Source: Tuberibacillus sp. Marseille-P3662 (GTDB lineage: Bacteria; Bacillota; Bacilli; Bacillales; Sporolactobacillaceae). Taken from it: a stretch of DNA of 64,000 nt. Below, in pieces: positions 52,083 through 60,763 of this stretch (its first letter is position 1; every line of letters begins with the position of its first letter). The notes beneath the pieces are model-generated. The model had not been told where the DNA came from, searched no databases, and was given only the letters and a program-made list of their open reading frames with translations. The stretch covers positions 1-64,000 of the forward strand of contig NZ_FXBS01000002.1 in assembly GCF_900178005.1 (NCBI RefSeq). The letters run 5' to 3'. A program made the position numbers and the translations under genes.

Positions 52083-52239
52083 CCACCCTGCACCAGGTCA
52101 ATTAATAGGGTGATTACTTTTCCTATAATGGCCACCGCTCTTCTTGCGGCTAAAGTTGTCACCGGGGTGTTACCAGCACCTCGGTTATTTTTATGATTAT
52201 TCAAAAATAATAATCATAATATACATATTCCCGTTTCTA
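52073..52239 (-). ncRNA. Predicted antisense antitoxin RNA of the holin-like toxin
   Basis: A minus-strand transcript of about 165 bases is bounded by a promoter at 52246–52274 and an intrinsic terminator at 52072–52118. The terminator pairs AGTAATCACCCT with AGGGTGGTTACT and is followed by Ts. The RNA overlaps the last codons and the 3' untranslated region of the toxin mRNA, like RatA with TxpA. Confidence 0.72.
52161..52192 (+). terminator. Terminator of the toxin mRNA
   Basis: ACCGGGGTG pairs with CACCTCGGT (one mismatch) around seven bases, followed by a T-rich tract. About 80–110 bases of 3' untranslated region would lie opposite the antisense RNA. Confidence 0.75.
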
Positions 52240-52245
52240 ATTTTT

Positions 52246-52274
52246 ATTATAATTGGTTTTATTATCATTGTCGA
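52246..52274 (-). promoter_or_regulatory. Promoter of the antisense antitoxin RNA
   Basis: TCGACA, 17 bases, TATAAT on the minus strand. It lies downstream of the acyl-CoA ligase stop codon and points at the toxin gene, and there is no other gene for it to serve. Confidence 0.75.
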
Positions 52275-52298
52275 GTAACTTAGCACTTATCTTGGGCT

Positions 52299-53906
52299 TT
52301 AATCTTTAATCACGGTATTTTCAAACTGATCACGCAAATCCCGTTTAAGAATTTTACCGCTCGGATTTTTCGGCAGGCTATCCACAAACGCAACTAACTT
52401 CGGCACTTTGAACGTTGACAATTTTGCTTTACAGAATGATAGAATGTCTTTCTCTTGTAGTTGGGTATTGGGTTTGGGAACAACCACGGCTGTGACCGCC
52501 TCAATCCAGTAAGAATCTGGGGCACCAATGACAGCGACCTCTGAAACCGTGTCCATTTGGTAAATAACTTCCTCAACTTCTCGGCTGGATACATTGACAC
52601 CGCCAGTCTTAATCATATCCTTCTTCCGGTCGACAATCGTGATATAACCTTCCTCATCCATGACACCAAGATCCCCACTGTGGAACCAACCATTTGCAAA
52701 AACGGCAGCCGTCTTCTCGGGGTCGTGTAAATAGCCTTTCATTGCATGGGAGGACCGGTGAACAATCTCGCCCATCTGACCGCGTGGTACCTCTTGATCT
52801 TGGTCATCAACGATTTTTGTTTGCACATTCAAACTTGGTTTCCCGGCTGATCCCAACTTGCGGATTTGATCCTCCGGCTGCAATGACGTCGCTAATGGCG
52901 CAACCTCTGTTTGTCCATAAAAATTCCAGAACTTAGCCTGCGGTAACCGCTCTGACAATTCCTTCAGCACTTCCTTTGGCATAATAGCAGCACCGTAGTA
53001 ACACTTTTCTAGAGAAGATAAGTCCCGTTTACTAAAATCCGGGTGACGAAGCAAGGCAATCCAAACCGTCGGTGGGCAAAACAATTGCGTCGCGTGTTCT
53101 TCTTCAATCGTTTTTAATATCTCTTCAGGTGTTGCCTGTCCAAGGATAATACCACTCGCTCCGACATAAATCCCAGGACCCAGAAAACAGTTCAATTGAG
53201 CGCTATGGTACAACGGCAATGCATGAATGGCGACATCACGAGCTTCCATTTGGCCATCGACGATACAACTGACGTATTCCCCCACCAAGTTACTATGTGA
53301 CAACATGACTCCTTTGGGTCGAGATTCGGTACCGCTTGTATATAATACTTGCGCAAGGTCATCATGCTCAATATCGGCTTCAACCAAGCTGGTAGACAAA
53401 CCATGGCGCCTTGTTGATAAAACCGCCCAATGAGAGACGTCCTCTGGAATCAAGGCATTCATGGGTACATCCATCAGATAACGGTTGAAAATTTTCAACT
53501 GACTCCCCTGTGCAGCGCTATCCAAAAGTGACGCGCATTCCATCGAAGCCACAAATTCAGTGATTTTCGCATGCTCAACAATAAACTGGATATCCGATAC
53601 CGTCAGCATATAATTAATTGGAACCATTACCGCACCAATGCGGGCTAGAGCAAAGTTGATGACAGCAAAGTCCATACTATTTTTGGACAAAACCGCCACC
53701 ATCGTCCCTTTCCCAATACCATCTTCTTGAAATGCATGTGCTGTTTGATTCACCTGATCATCAAACGCTGCATACGTTAACCTTTTATCCTGATAAACCA
53801 ACGCTAACTTGTCCGGCGATCGATCCCGCGTTCGTTCTAACAAATCAGATACCGTATTGCGGCGCGCCCGCTGCAACGAGACAGACTGCTGGTCGTGAAT
53901 GGTCAC
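52299..53906 (-). CDS. Class I acyl-CoA ligase (AMP-binding enzyme)
   Basis: A 535-residue adenylate-forming enzyme. The P-loop motif is QVLYTSGTESRPKGVMLSHS, the adenine-binding motif NFYGQTEVAP, the hinge region HSGDLGVMDEEGYITIVDRK and the catalytic lysine in PKNPSGKILKRDLRDQ. It activates a carboxylic acid, probably a fatty or aromatic acid, as an acyl-adenylate and joins it to CoA. GTG at 53906 has GGGAG nine bases upstream; the TTG at 53915 adjoins it. It has no partner genes next to it. Confidence 0.9.
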   Translation of the reverse strand: MTIHDQQSVSLQRARRNTVSDLLERTRDRSPDKLALVYQDKRLTYAAFDDQVNQTAHAFQEDGIGKGTMVAVLSKNSMDFAVINFALARIGAVMVPINYMLTVSDIQFIVEHAKITEFVASMECASLLDSAAQGSQLKIFNRYLMDVPMNALIPEDVSHWAVLSTRRHGLSTSLVEADIEHDDLAQVLYTSGTESRPKGVMLSHSNLVGEYVSCIVDGQMEARDVAIHALPLYHSAQLNCFLGPGIYVGASGIILGQATPEEILKTIEEEHATQLFCPPTVWIALLRHPDFSKRDLSSLEKCYYGAAIMPKEVLKELSERLPQAKFWNFYGQTEVAPLATSLQPEDQIRKLGSAGKPSLNVQTKIVDDQDQEVPRGQMGEIVHRSSHAMKGYLHDPEKTAAVFANGWFHSGDLGVMDEEGYITIVDRKKDMIKTGGVNVSSREVEEVIYQMDTVSEVAVIGAPDSYWIEAVTAVVVPKPNTQLQEKDILSFCKAKLSTFKVPKLVAFVDSLPKNPSGKILKRDLRDQFENTVIKD

Positions 53907-54259
53907 ATGCCTCAACTCCCTTTTTTATAAGATTTTATTAACACTCGGTCACATCAGTCGTTAAAAAAGAGCGTCTAAGTTGTCAATTCTTAAAAGTGAA
54001 AAAATGTATTTTAGAAGGGGCGTCGGTGAATTATAGCAGAATACCTAACATCGCTACTGTCCTTACAGACAATTTATGCATTAATATAATAATAATATTC
54101 TAAATATATCATGAATTCATAAAATTATCACCTTCATGTTTGACCTCTGACCTCAAATATGACAGTTCCTATTTTGATCACAGCCGCAAATTTATAGTTC
54201 TTTTGCAACAAGTTCTTGAATATGCCTTTTGTAGAACAACCATACGGAGGGTGAACATC
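53907..54259. other. Non-coding gap
   Basis: AT-rich sequence between divergently transcribed genes. I see no gene, repeat or riboswitch in it; promoters for the flanking genes must lie here, but none stands out. Confidence 0.5.
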
Positions 54260-54691
54260 ATGCAATTTTACTACGGAAGCCAAATGCCCCTAAGAGTGTT
54301 GGATGAGTGCGAATTCTGGAAGCAACAGGAGGCCGAGCATACGGTCGTCATTCGTGAGTTGGTTAGCGGGCTCGAGAAAACGTATGTTGATGCGTTAACT
54401 CAGTGGGAAGCAACATTAAATCAGGCCCATGAACGTGTAGTGCGATTTATTGAAACGTCCACCCGTTCAAAAGGCATGTTCTCCCAGGCCTTTTATGTGG
54501 ACGTGATGAACTTAGTCAAATTTTGTCTTGATCAAAGCCATGCCTTCATTGACTTCTGTCATAAACTCTTGCAATCTAGTGAACCCATCAAGTCCAATCC
54601 GACAAGCAAAGTTGTCATGAAACATATTATTGATGAATCCGAATACTTCATCGGTATTGCGCAAACAATTTTATACCAAAATGGAGCTTAA
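54260..54691 (+). CDS. DUF2935-like single-domain protein
   Basis: A 143-residue all-helical protein. The segment DECEFWKQQEAEHTVVIREL followed by DESEYFIGIAQTIL has the repeated Glu-x2-His type pattern of DUF2935, a ferritin-like di-iron-binding fold. The usual family members carry two such domains; this one has only one. The ATG at 54260 is set by GGAGGG; the reading from 54140 lacks a site. Function unknown. Confidence 0.7.
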   Translation: MQFYYGSQMPLRVLDECEFWKQQEAEHTVVIRELVSGLEKTYVDALTQWEATLNQAHERVVRFIETSTRSKGMFSQAFYVDVMNLVKFCLDQSHAFIDFCHKLLQSSEPIKSNPTSKVVMKHIIDESEYFIGIAQTILYQNGA

Positions 54692-54779
54692 CCAGTGGTG
54701 CCAATGCACCGCTTATTTTTATGTTAAACTGGACTAAAAGGGCTTTCACTAACGCCGATAATGATTGGGGAGGATGACA

Positions 54780-55607
54780 ATGAGCGAAGCAAATACTGTA
54801 CAAAATGCTGATGCACCTCGTACTCGGGATTCTTTAGCCAACGATTTGCGCCGGCTCGGCATCAAAGAAGGCATGACTGTGATGGTCCATATATCCATGA
54901 GCGCACTTGGCTGGGTCTGCGGTGGGCCAATGACTGTCATTCAAGCCCTGCAAGATGTTGTTTCTGTTCGCGGCAACCTCATTATCCCAACGCATAGCGC
55001 GAATGTGTCTGATCCAAAGGAATGGAAAAACCCGCCTGTGCCTGAAGATTGGTGGGAAACGATTCGCAACGAGATGCCGGCCTTTGATCCCGATCGAACA
55101 CCAACCTACTCAATGGGAAAAGTCCCTGAATTATTTCGAACTTTTCCAGATGTTAAAAGGAGTAACCACCCGGTTCATTCTTTCGCTGCCTGGGGTAAAG
55201 ATAACGACTGGATCGTGAGCAATCATTCCCTTGCTGATGGACTCGGTGAACAATCACCCTTAGGCAAAGTCTATGATCTAGAGGGTTATGTCTTACTGCT
55301 AGGCGTTGGTTATGATAGCAATACATCCTTACACTTAGCTGAGCATCGCGTTCCGGAATACCCAACAGCGACGAATGGCAGCCCCATTATTCACAACGGC
55401 AGCAGAGTGTGGCAAACCTATAGTGAGCTCCAATACGACGAAGACCGCTTTCCTGATATCGGCGCGGCTTATGAACTACACCATGACATCACCTTGGGGA
55501 AAGTGGGATCGGCCACATCCAGACTCATCCACCAACCATCCATTGTTGACTTTGGAGCCGAGACACTGCGGAAACAACTAAAGGCAGCATCTAACTCACC
55601 TAATTAA
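54780..55607 (+). CDS. Aminoglycoside N(3)-acetyltransferase family protein (YokD-like)
   Basis: A 275-residue protein of the antibiotic N-acetyltransferase (AAC(3)/YokD) family. It has the family front LRRLGIKEGMTVMVHISMSA, the LIIPTHSANVSDPKEW strand, and HPVHSFAAWGKDNDWIVSNH with the conserved His and LHLAEHRVPEYP. Chromosomal relatives do not always confer resistance, so the true substrate is open. The ATG at 54780 has GGGGAGG six bases upstream. Confidence 0.88.
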   Translation: MSEANTVQNADAPRTRDSLANDLRRLGIKEGMTVMVHISMSALGWVCGGPMTVIQALQDVVSVRGNLIIPTHSANVSDPKEWKNPPVPEDWWETIRNEMPAFDPDRTPTYSMGKVPELFRTFPDVKRSNHPVHSFAAWGKDNDWIVSNHSLADGLGEQSPLGKVYDLEGYVLLLGVGYDSNTSLHLAEHRVPEYPTATNGSPIIHNGSRVWQTYSELQYDEDRFPDIGAAYELHHDITLGKVGSATSRLIHQPSIVDFGAETLRKQLKAASNSPN

Positions 55608-55675
55608 CAACAAACGAAACTTTTTTGTTAACCCTTCGTAATTTTAATATATAACCGTTCATTAGGAGGCTAACC

Positions 55676-55975
55676 GTGGGCTTCTTCATTGGTGTCATTT
55701 TGTTCATAGCTGCAATATTTGGATTTAATTGGTTTATGGGGTACAAAAAGGATAACATTACTCTGGATTTAGAAGATCGTTATACAAATTTGCAAGATTA
55801 TGCTGAAGCCGTCAAACAAGAATTGGAGAACCGGGGTAAAACCGTCACCTCTCGCAGGAACCGTTATTTTAATATAGACGGGAAATCGTACGTTCTTGTT
55901 GAGCGCAACGTGAGCATGGGTGGTGTTCCTTTACAACATACGATTCTTAAACGCACTAAGCGAATGAGTGATTGA
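55676..55975 (+). CDS. Hypothetical single-pass membrane protein, 99 residues
   Basis: An N-terminal membrane helix (FFIGVILFIAAIFGFNWFM) is followed by a soluble charged part (ENRGKTVTSRRNRYFNIDGK). GTG start behind AGGAGG. I recognise no family. Confidence 0.7.
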   Translation: MGFFIGVILFIAAIFGFNWFMGYKKDNITLDLEDRYTNLQDYAEAVKQELENRGKTVTSRRNRYFNIDGKSYVLVERNVSMGGVPLQHTILKRTKRMSD

Positions 55976-56040
55976 AAGAGCTGGAACAAATCTAAAACAG
56001 GATACTCAGGAAGCCAGACAATAAGATATAAAGGCAAGTT

Positions 56041-56478
56041 CTAAGCGTCGTCAAAATACGTAGACGCCTGCGGGAACAGCACGAACGCCTTAGAATAGGC
56101 CTCTTTGGACTGCGACGAAGCATCTTGCTTCTCTGAATAGGCTTGAAGATGCAGGAGCACGAACGCCTTAGAATATCCTTCTTTGGACTGCGACGAAGCA
56201 TCTTGCTTCTCTGAATAGGCTTGAAGATGCAGGAGCACGAACGCCTTAGAATATGCCTCTTTGGACTGCGACGAAGCACCTTGCTTCTCTGAATAGGCTT
56301 GAAGATGCAGGAGCACGAACGCCTTAGAATAGGCCTCTTTGGACTGCGACGAAGCATCTTGCTTCTCTGAATAGGCTTGAAGATGCAGGAGCACGAGTCG
56401 AAGATCCACTTGGTCAAGGGGTTTTCTTGACCAAGTTAGCTGAGGCCGTGCCCGCGGGAAGCGACGAATTTTGACGTA
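56041..56478. repeat. Palindromic intergenic element with four 78-bp tandem repeats
   Basis: Two imperfect inverted ends (56055–56086 area against 56441–56472; cores CGTCAAAAT and GCGGG) flank four complete, nearly identical 78-bp units beginning at 56081, 56159, 56237 and 56315. The fifth begins at 56393 and breaks off. Each unit holds short hairpins (GAAGCA/TGCTTC and GCCT/AGGC). At the right side a 10-bp hairpin CTTGGTCAAG/CTTGACCAAG stands at 56408–56434. Two minus-strand frames stay open only because 78 is divisible by three; I do not treat them as genes. Confidence 0.85.
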
Positions 56479-56508
56479 GCGATAACTGGAATGACTATTT
56501 CCAACAAA

Positions 56509-57003
56509 TCAATCTGTAATGATGAGCTGATAAAAGTCAACATCCTGCCATTCGCCAAATTTAAACCCAACTTCCTTAAACCGACTGACAAACTCGAAAC
56601 CGAATTTTTTATGCAGATGAACGCTGGCCTCATTACCAGCGGTTATACTCCCGATAACAGTATGATAGCCAAGCTGAGCAGCTCTAGAAATAATCTCTTT
56701 CATGAGTGAATGACCAATCCCATATCCACGATGATACCTTGAAATATAGATGGATAACTCTGTTGAATAAGCATAAGCGGCTTTATCTCTAAAAGCACTT
56801 AGACAACCATAACCAACCACCTCACCATCGAGCTCCGCAATAATGAGCGGATACTGGCCGCCATGACTTTCAAACCATCCTCGCCGCTCCTCCAAAGTTT
56901 CCTCTTCTAAATCAAACGTCACCGTAAGATTCCGAATCGCATCATTATATATATCTAGCATTGCTGGTAGGTCATCTAGAACAGCTTCGCGAATGTAAAC
57001 CAT
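56509..57003 (-). CDS. GNAT acetyltransferase, phosphinothricin acetyltransferase-like (YwnH type)
   Basis: A 164-residue GNAT enzyme. VYIREAVLDDLPAMLDIYND, the ELSIYISRYHRGYGIGHSLM acetyl-CoA loop and NEASVHLHKKFGFEFVSRF with KEVGFKFGEWQDVDFYQL are characteristic of the PAT/YwnH group, which acetylates methionine sulfoximine-type amino acids. The actual acceptor is by analogy. A slightly distant AGAAGGG precedes the ATG. Confidence 0.9.
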   Translation of the reverse strand: MVYIREAVLDDLPAMLDIYNDAIRNLTVTFDLEEETLEERRGWFESHGGQYPLIIAELDGEVVGYGCLSAFRDKAAYAYSTELSIYISRYHRGYGIGHSLMKEIISRAAQLGYHTVIGSITAGNEASVHLHKKFGFEFVSRFKEVGFKFGEWQDVDFYQLIITD

Positions 57004-57212
57004 GCAATCATCGTTCCCTTCTTAATGATCAATAAGTTGAGTTTACATGAGTGCTTCTCATCCACGAAAACAATTGTTAGAAAATATAACATACCAAACT
57101 AACGTGACTACCTTTCCAATTTGCCGTGTCAACCGACAAAATACTACAGTATATTACTTAAGCCAATTTGGAAAAATAGTTAACACTACGATTGCCTAAG
57201 GAGGACGATTAT

Positions 57213-57410
57213 TTGGAACATATTAAGAAAAATGGTTACGAATTCGAACCCATCTATAGCGACGTTAATAAAAGCGGGATGCTACGTGTCAAAAACCATG
57301 TTGATGGCAGTCTTGTCAGGGAACTCCATTTCCCGTGCAAAGGTGATCAGCCGACTGATGAGGAAGTTACAGAAGCGATTGACTATTTTTTTGAGCACTT
57401 AGTTTATTAA
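57213..57410 (+). CDS. Hypothetical 65-residue protein
   Basis: TTG start at 57213, eight bases after AAGGAGG; the ATG at 57192 lies before that site. The product (EHIKKNGYEFEPIYSDVNKS, later DEEVTEAIDYFFEHLVY) is small, soluble and acidic. I recognise no family. The 57004–57212 gap before it holds nothing else I can name. Confidence 0.65.
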   Translation: MEHIKKNGYEFEPIYSDVNKSGMLRVKNHVDGSLVRELHFPCKGDQPTDEEVTEAIDYFFEHLVY

Positions 57411-57445
57411 TAACATCATCAACATCTTCAAGTTTTAATAATACT

Positions 57446-58546
57446 TCACTGATTAATTAAAGGTAAAACGACCTTAAATGTTGTTGCATGATGGGTACTG
57501 ACGACATCAATATGACCACCATAAAGGTCAACAATACTTTTTGTAATGGCTAAGCCAAGACCCGAGCCACCGGTTTCCACCGCCCGTGATTTCTCCACTC
57601 TATAAAAACGTTCAAAGATATGGGGTAATTCAGCTTCTGGTATCTTCGGACCGTAGTTAGTCACGTCTATGATGGCCTCATGTCCCCTTGTCTGAGCGGA
57701 TAAGTCTATCGTCTTTGTCCCTTTCCCATATTTCACGGCGTTCATTAATAAATTCTCAAAGACCCGAGCCAACTTATCACCGTCAGCAGTTATGATTAGT
57801 TGATCAACTTGATTATATAAATGAACATCCATCCCAGCTTCATTAAGTTGTGGATGCAGCTGTGATTTCAGTTGCATTAATAATTGAATTAGATCAATCT
57901 CATCGTCATTGAGGTTTGGGTAGCCAAAGTTCAACCGGGTATATTCAAACAAGTCATTCACCATACGTTCCAGTCGTAAAGACTTATCGTAGACAACAGA
58001 TGTATAATAGCGTAATTCAACCTCATCGATGTATTGGTCGCCTTCAATTAACCTCATGTACCCAATGATAGAGGTTAACGGTGTCCGCAAATCATGAGAA
58101 ACATTAGTGATCAATTCGTTTTTTCCTTCTACTGCCCTGCGCTCTTCTGCCATAGCACTTTGCAACTGATCTGACACTTGTTTGATATGATCTGATAATT
58201 TCCTCCATTCAGGATAAGAAAATTTCGGAGCATCTTGATCATCGAATTGATCGGTCATCATGCGATCAGTACTCTCTTGTAGCCGTTGGAATTCCAACGA
58301 CCATTTCCGACTCAATAGCAAAATAAAAACCAAGAACAAGGCAATATAAATTAAAGTAAAGGGGATTACTTGACCCAATAAATCATGAATAAAATAAAAT
58401 ATGGATGCCATATAAAAGGGTAAATAATCAACCATTGTATATATTAATTGAAACAAAAGGAAGGTTAATCCACCTGCCAATAACACCGCATTTATTATAA
58501 GAGTCACCAATCTTTTCTGGATGACACTAAGACTATTATTGATCAA
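57446..58546 (-). CDS. Sensor histidine kinase (VanS-like)
   Basis: A 366-residue membrane kinase. Two membrane helices (residues ~12–35 and ~60–80) flank a short external loop (DYLPFYMASIFYFIHDL). The phosphorylated histidine is in ITNVSHDLRTPLTSIIGYM near residue 152; the ATPase motifs are NLLMNAVKYGKG (N box), NYGPKIPEAELPHIFERFYR and GGSGLGLAITKSIVDLYGG. Such short loops are typical of intramembrane or cell-wall-stress sensors of the VanS class. It starts at TTG overlapping the end of the regulator gene by 11 bp. Confidence 0.92.
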   Translation of the reverse strand: MINNSLSVIQKRLVTLIINAVLLAGGLTFLLFQLIYTMVDYLPFYMASIFYFIHDLLGQVIPFTLIYIALFLVFILLLSRKWSLEFQRLQESTDRMMTDQFDDQDAPKFSYPEWRKLSDHIKQVSDQLQSAMAEERRAVEGKNELITNVSHDLRTPLTSIIGYMRLIEGDQYIDEVELRYYTSVVYDKSLRLERMVNDLFEYTRLNFGYPNLNDDEIDLIQLLMQLKSQLHPQLNEAGMDVHLYNQVDQLIITADGDKLARVFENLLMNAVKYGKGTKTIDLSAQTRGHEAIIDVTNYGPKIPEAELPHIFERFYRVEKSRAVETGGSGLGLAITKSIVDLYGGHIDVVSTHHATTFKVVLPLINQ

Positions 58547-59231
58547 TTTTATATCCTACTCCCCATACCGTCTTAATCATTTTATATCCCGCGGCACGTT
58601 CCATCTTTTCCCTAAGATTACTTATATGTGCCATAACTGTATTATTGGAGGGATTAGGCTCATTCCATACCAAGTTAAAAATATCTTCAGCACTATAAAC
58701 CTTACCAGGATGATTAGCCAGCAAATAAAGAATATCAAATTCCTTAGCCGTTAGATCAATAAGCGAATCTCTGTAGGTTACCTCATGATAGTCCTTATTA
58801 ATCTTTAAATCATTGATCTGAACCACATCATCCTTATGGCTACTATTGTCGCCATCCTGTTGAGTGAACAGATGAAAGCGACGAAGTAAAGACTTCATTC
58901 TCGCCAATAACTCCATGGGATTAAAAGGTTTAATCATATAATCATCGGCCCCAGTCATCAATCCTTGAATCTTGTCCATGTCCTCTGTTTTTGCGCTAAG
59001 CATTATAATGGGCACAACATTATCTTTTCTTATTTTTCGACAGACTTCCATGCCATCAATATCAGGCATCATGATATCTAATATTACCAAATCAACACGA
59101 TGATGACTGATCACCGATAACGCTTCGTTCCCATTATAAACCGGAATAACATTGTAGCCATCGTTTGTCAGATAGATATGAACGAGATTAACAATCTCGG
59201 GGTCATCGTCAACAACCATAATTTGTTTCAC
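58536..59231 (-). CDS. OmpR-family response regulator (VanR-like)
   Basis: A 231-residue regulator: receiver domain with MVVDDDPEIV, phosphoacceptor aspartate in VDLVILDIMMPDIDGMEV, and lysine in GADDYMIKPFNP; C-terminal winged helix with DLTAKEFDILYLLANHPGKV and SNNTVMAHISNLREKME. I chose GTG at 59231 behind AAAGGAGGG. It is co-transcribed with the kinase and divergent from the D,D-carboxypeptidase gene. Confidence 0.93.
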   Translation of the reverse strand: MKQIMVVDDDPEIVNLVHIYLTNDGYNVIPVYNGNEALSVISHHRVDLVILDIMMPDIDGMEVCRKIRKDNVVPIIMLSAKTEDMDKIQGLMTGADDYMIKPFNPMELLARMKSLLRRFHLFTQQDGDNSSHKDDVVQINDLKINKDYHEVTYRDSLIDLTAKEFDILYLLANHPGKVYSAEDIFNLVWNEPNPSNNTVMAHISNLREKMERAAGYKMIKTVWGVGYKIDQ

Positions 59232-59349
59232 TGATAAAGCCCTCCTTTGAGTCCTCAATATTATATACTGATCGATTTAATCAGCTCAATTCGATGTTGC
59301 ATCTAAGATCATTTAAGAACACCGTTTAATGGTTAGAATGTTTGTATAA

Positions 59350-59405
59350 ACTTAAGATTATCTTAAGAAAATGTTCCGGTATTCTTAAAAACGCTCCTTT
59401 ACAAT
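59350..59405 (+). promoter_or_regulatory. Phased direct repeats and -10 box upstream of the D,D-carboxypeptidase gene
   Basis: ACTTAAG (59350), TCTTAAG (59361) and TCTTAAA (59383) are spaced 11 and 22 bases apart, one and two helical turns. TACAAT follows at 59400–59405. The last repeat covers the -35 region, which lacks a consensus box. This is the arrangement expected for activation by an OmpR-family regulator, most simply the one encoded divergently at 58536. Confidence 0.65.
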
Positions 59406-59441
59406 AATAGACGAAATCATGAAACAAGGAGTTTATACTAC

Positions 59442-60389
59442 ATGTTCAAGAAAATAACACAATTATGTCTCGTCGGTGCATTCATATGTGCCATTGTATT
59501 TGGATTCAACCCTAAGTCATTCAATCTTGATTCCTTAATAAATACTGACTCTCATCAACCTGGGCTAAACATCAATGCTAAGTCTGCGGTATTAATGAAC
59601 AATGACAATGGAAAATTCATTTATACTAAGCATTCTAATCAGTCCTATCCACCAGCAAGCTTATCAAAAATTATGAGTGAATATCTCGTATTAAAAGCGA
59701 TTCATGAACACGATATAGACTGGCAAACACAAGTACCGATCAGCCGCTATGCTTATTGGGTTTCAAGTCACCCTGACTTCTCAAGCGTTCCCTTGAAAAA
59801 AGGACAGACCTATACCGTTCGACAACTCTACCAGGCGATGGCGATTCATTCAGCTAACGGCGCCACAGTCGCTCTTGCTGAGAAAGTCGCCGGCAGTGAG
59901 AAGCAATTTGTCAAACGTATGAATCAAACGGCGGATGAAATGGGATTAGAACAGACACAATTTGTGAATAGCACAGGTCTTAGTAACCAAGATCTAGAGC
60001 GTTTTTATTCAACAGGCTCTCCAAATGCCAGCAATGTCATGTCGACTCAGGACATTGCTGTTCTGGCACATCATTTGATACAAAGCTATCCTGAGGCTTT
60101 GAACATATCGCAAAAAACGGTCGCTGTCATGCAGCAAAGTGGAGAAAGCATCCAATATCATAATACCAACTTAATGTTACCAGACAGAGGAATAGAAAAA
60201 CTGGCCTATCATGGCTTAGATGGATTGAAAACCGGCTATACCAAACAAGCAGGCTATTGTTTTGTCGGAACCGTCGAAAGACATGGCCAACGTGTGATTT
60301 CCGTTGTTATTGGCACAGACACGAAAACAGCCAGATTTACCGAGACGAAAAAACTTTTAAATTATGGCTTTAATAAGGTTAACGAGTAA
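59442..60389 (+). CDS. Serine-type D-Ala-D-Ala carboxypeptidase (penicillin-binding protein, DacA/DacF-like)
   Basis: A 315-residue secreted S11 peptidase. A signal peptide or anchor (LCLVGAFICAIVFGF) precedes the catalytic domain with SxxK in PPASLSKIMSEYLVLKA near residue 77, SAN in AIHSANGATVALAEK, and KTG in GLDGLKTGYTKQAGY. It trims the terminal D-Ala from peptidoglycan stem peptides. It lacks the usual long C-terminal domain of DacA. AAGGAG precedes the ATG; the phased repeats upstream suggest control by the adjacent two-component system. Confidence 0.93.
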   Translation: MFKKITQLCLVGAFICAIVFGFNPKSFNLDSLINTDSHQPGLNINAKSAVLMNNDNGKFIYTKHSNQSYPPASLSKIMSEYLVLKAIHEHDIDWQTQVPISRYAYWVSSHPDFSSVPLKKGQTYTVRQLYQAMAIHSANGATVALAEKVAGSEKQFVKRMNQTADEMGLEQTQFVNSTGLSNQDLERFYSTGSPNASNVMSTQDIAVLAHHLIQSYPEALNISQKTVAVMQQSGESIQYHNTNLMLPDRGIEKLAYHGLDGLKTGYTKQAGYCFVGTVERHGQRVISVVIGTDTKTARFTETKKLLNYGFNKVNE

Positions 60390-60402
60390 CTAGGCATTAT
60401 AA

Positions 60403-60433
60403 AAAACACGCGTCCTTAGGGCGCGTGTTTTCT
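60403..60433 (+). terminator. Intrinsic terminator after the carboxypeptidase gene
   Basis: AAAACACGCG pairs with CGCGTGTTTT around a nine-base loop. The following T-run is short. Confidence 0.8.
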
Positions 60434-60763
60434 AATCTGAGGAGAAGTAAAAACGTCACTTGATCTATTTCAGGTTTAGGAGAGTGTCGGTGTCATATTT
60501 AAACAGTTTTCAGTACAAGTTGTTGGGATTGTTTTAAGTGGTAGAATCCGATTTTCCAATGGCCTTTTGCCTTCTGCCGCTTCATAATCTAAAATAGAGT
60601 CTTCTAGATTGATGAAATCCGTACAATGCTCAACCTTTGATATGACAAAGCTAAGACACAATTAAAAAATATTGGGTTTTGACATATTTACAGGATCCGT
60701 TAATATTGAAGAATGTATCAAACGTATATAATTTTCTTAATGCATAATGAAAGGGGGGCTAAT
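60434..60763. other. Gap between carboxypeptidase and GbsR-type genes
   Basis: A minus-strand frame of 61 codons (60476–60661) has no ribosome binding site and no recognisable family, and I do not call it. The plus strand holds the leader of the regulator gene. Nothing else is clear. Confidence 0.5.

Noticed and set aside
51914-52204. 96-codon minus-strand frame opposite the holin-like toxin
   Set aside because: It lies over the toxin gene, its terminator and the predicted antisense RNA, and lacks a ribosome binding site and a recognisable family.
56081-56396. CRISPR-like array
   Set aside because: The 78-bp units abut one another without unique spacers, and no cas gene is nearby.
56041-56417. 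Two overlapping minus-strand frames with a 26-residue repeat (122 and 141 codons)
   Set aside because: They stay open because the DNA repeat is 78 bp, a multiple of three. Neither has a ribosome binding site, and the DNA shows palindromes that explain it better as a repeat element.
60476-60661. 61-codon minus-strand frame between the carboxypeptidase and GbsR-type genes
   Set aside because: No ribosome binding site, no recognisable family and unbalanced composition; treated as non-coding.
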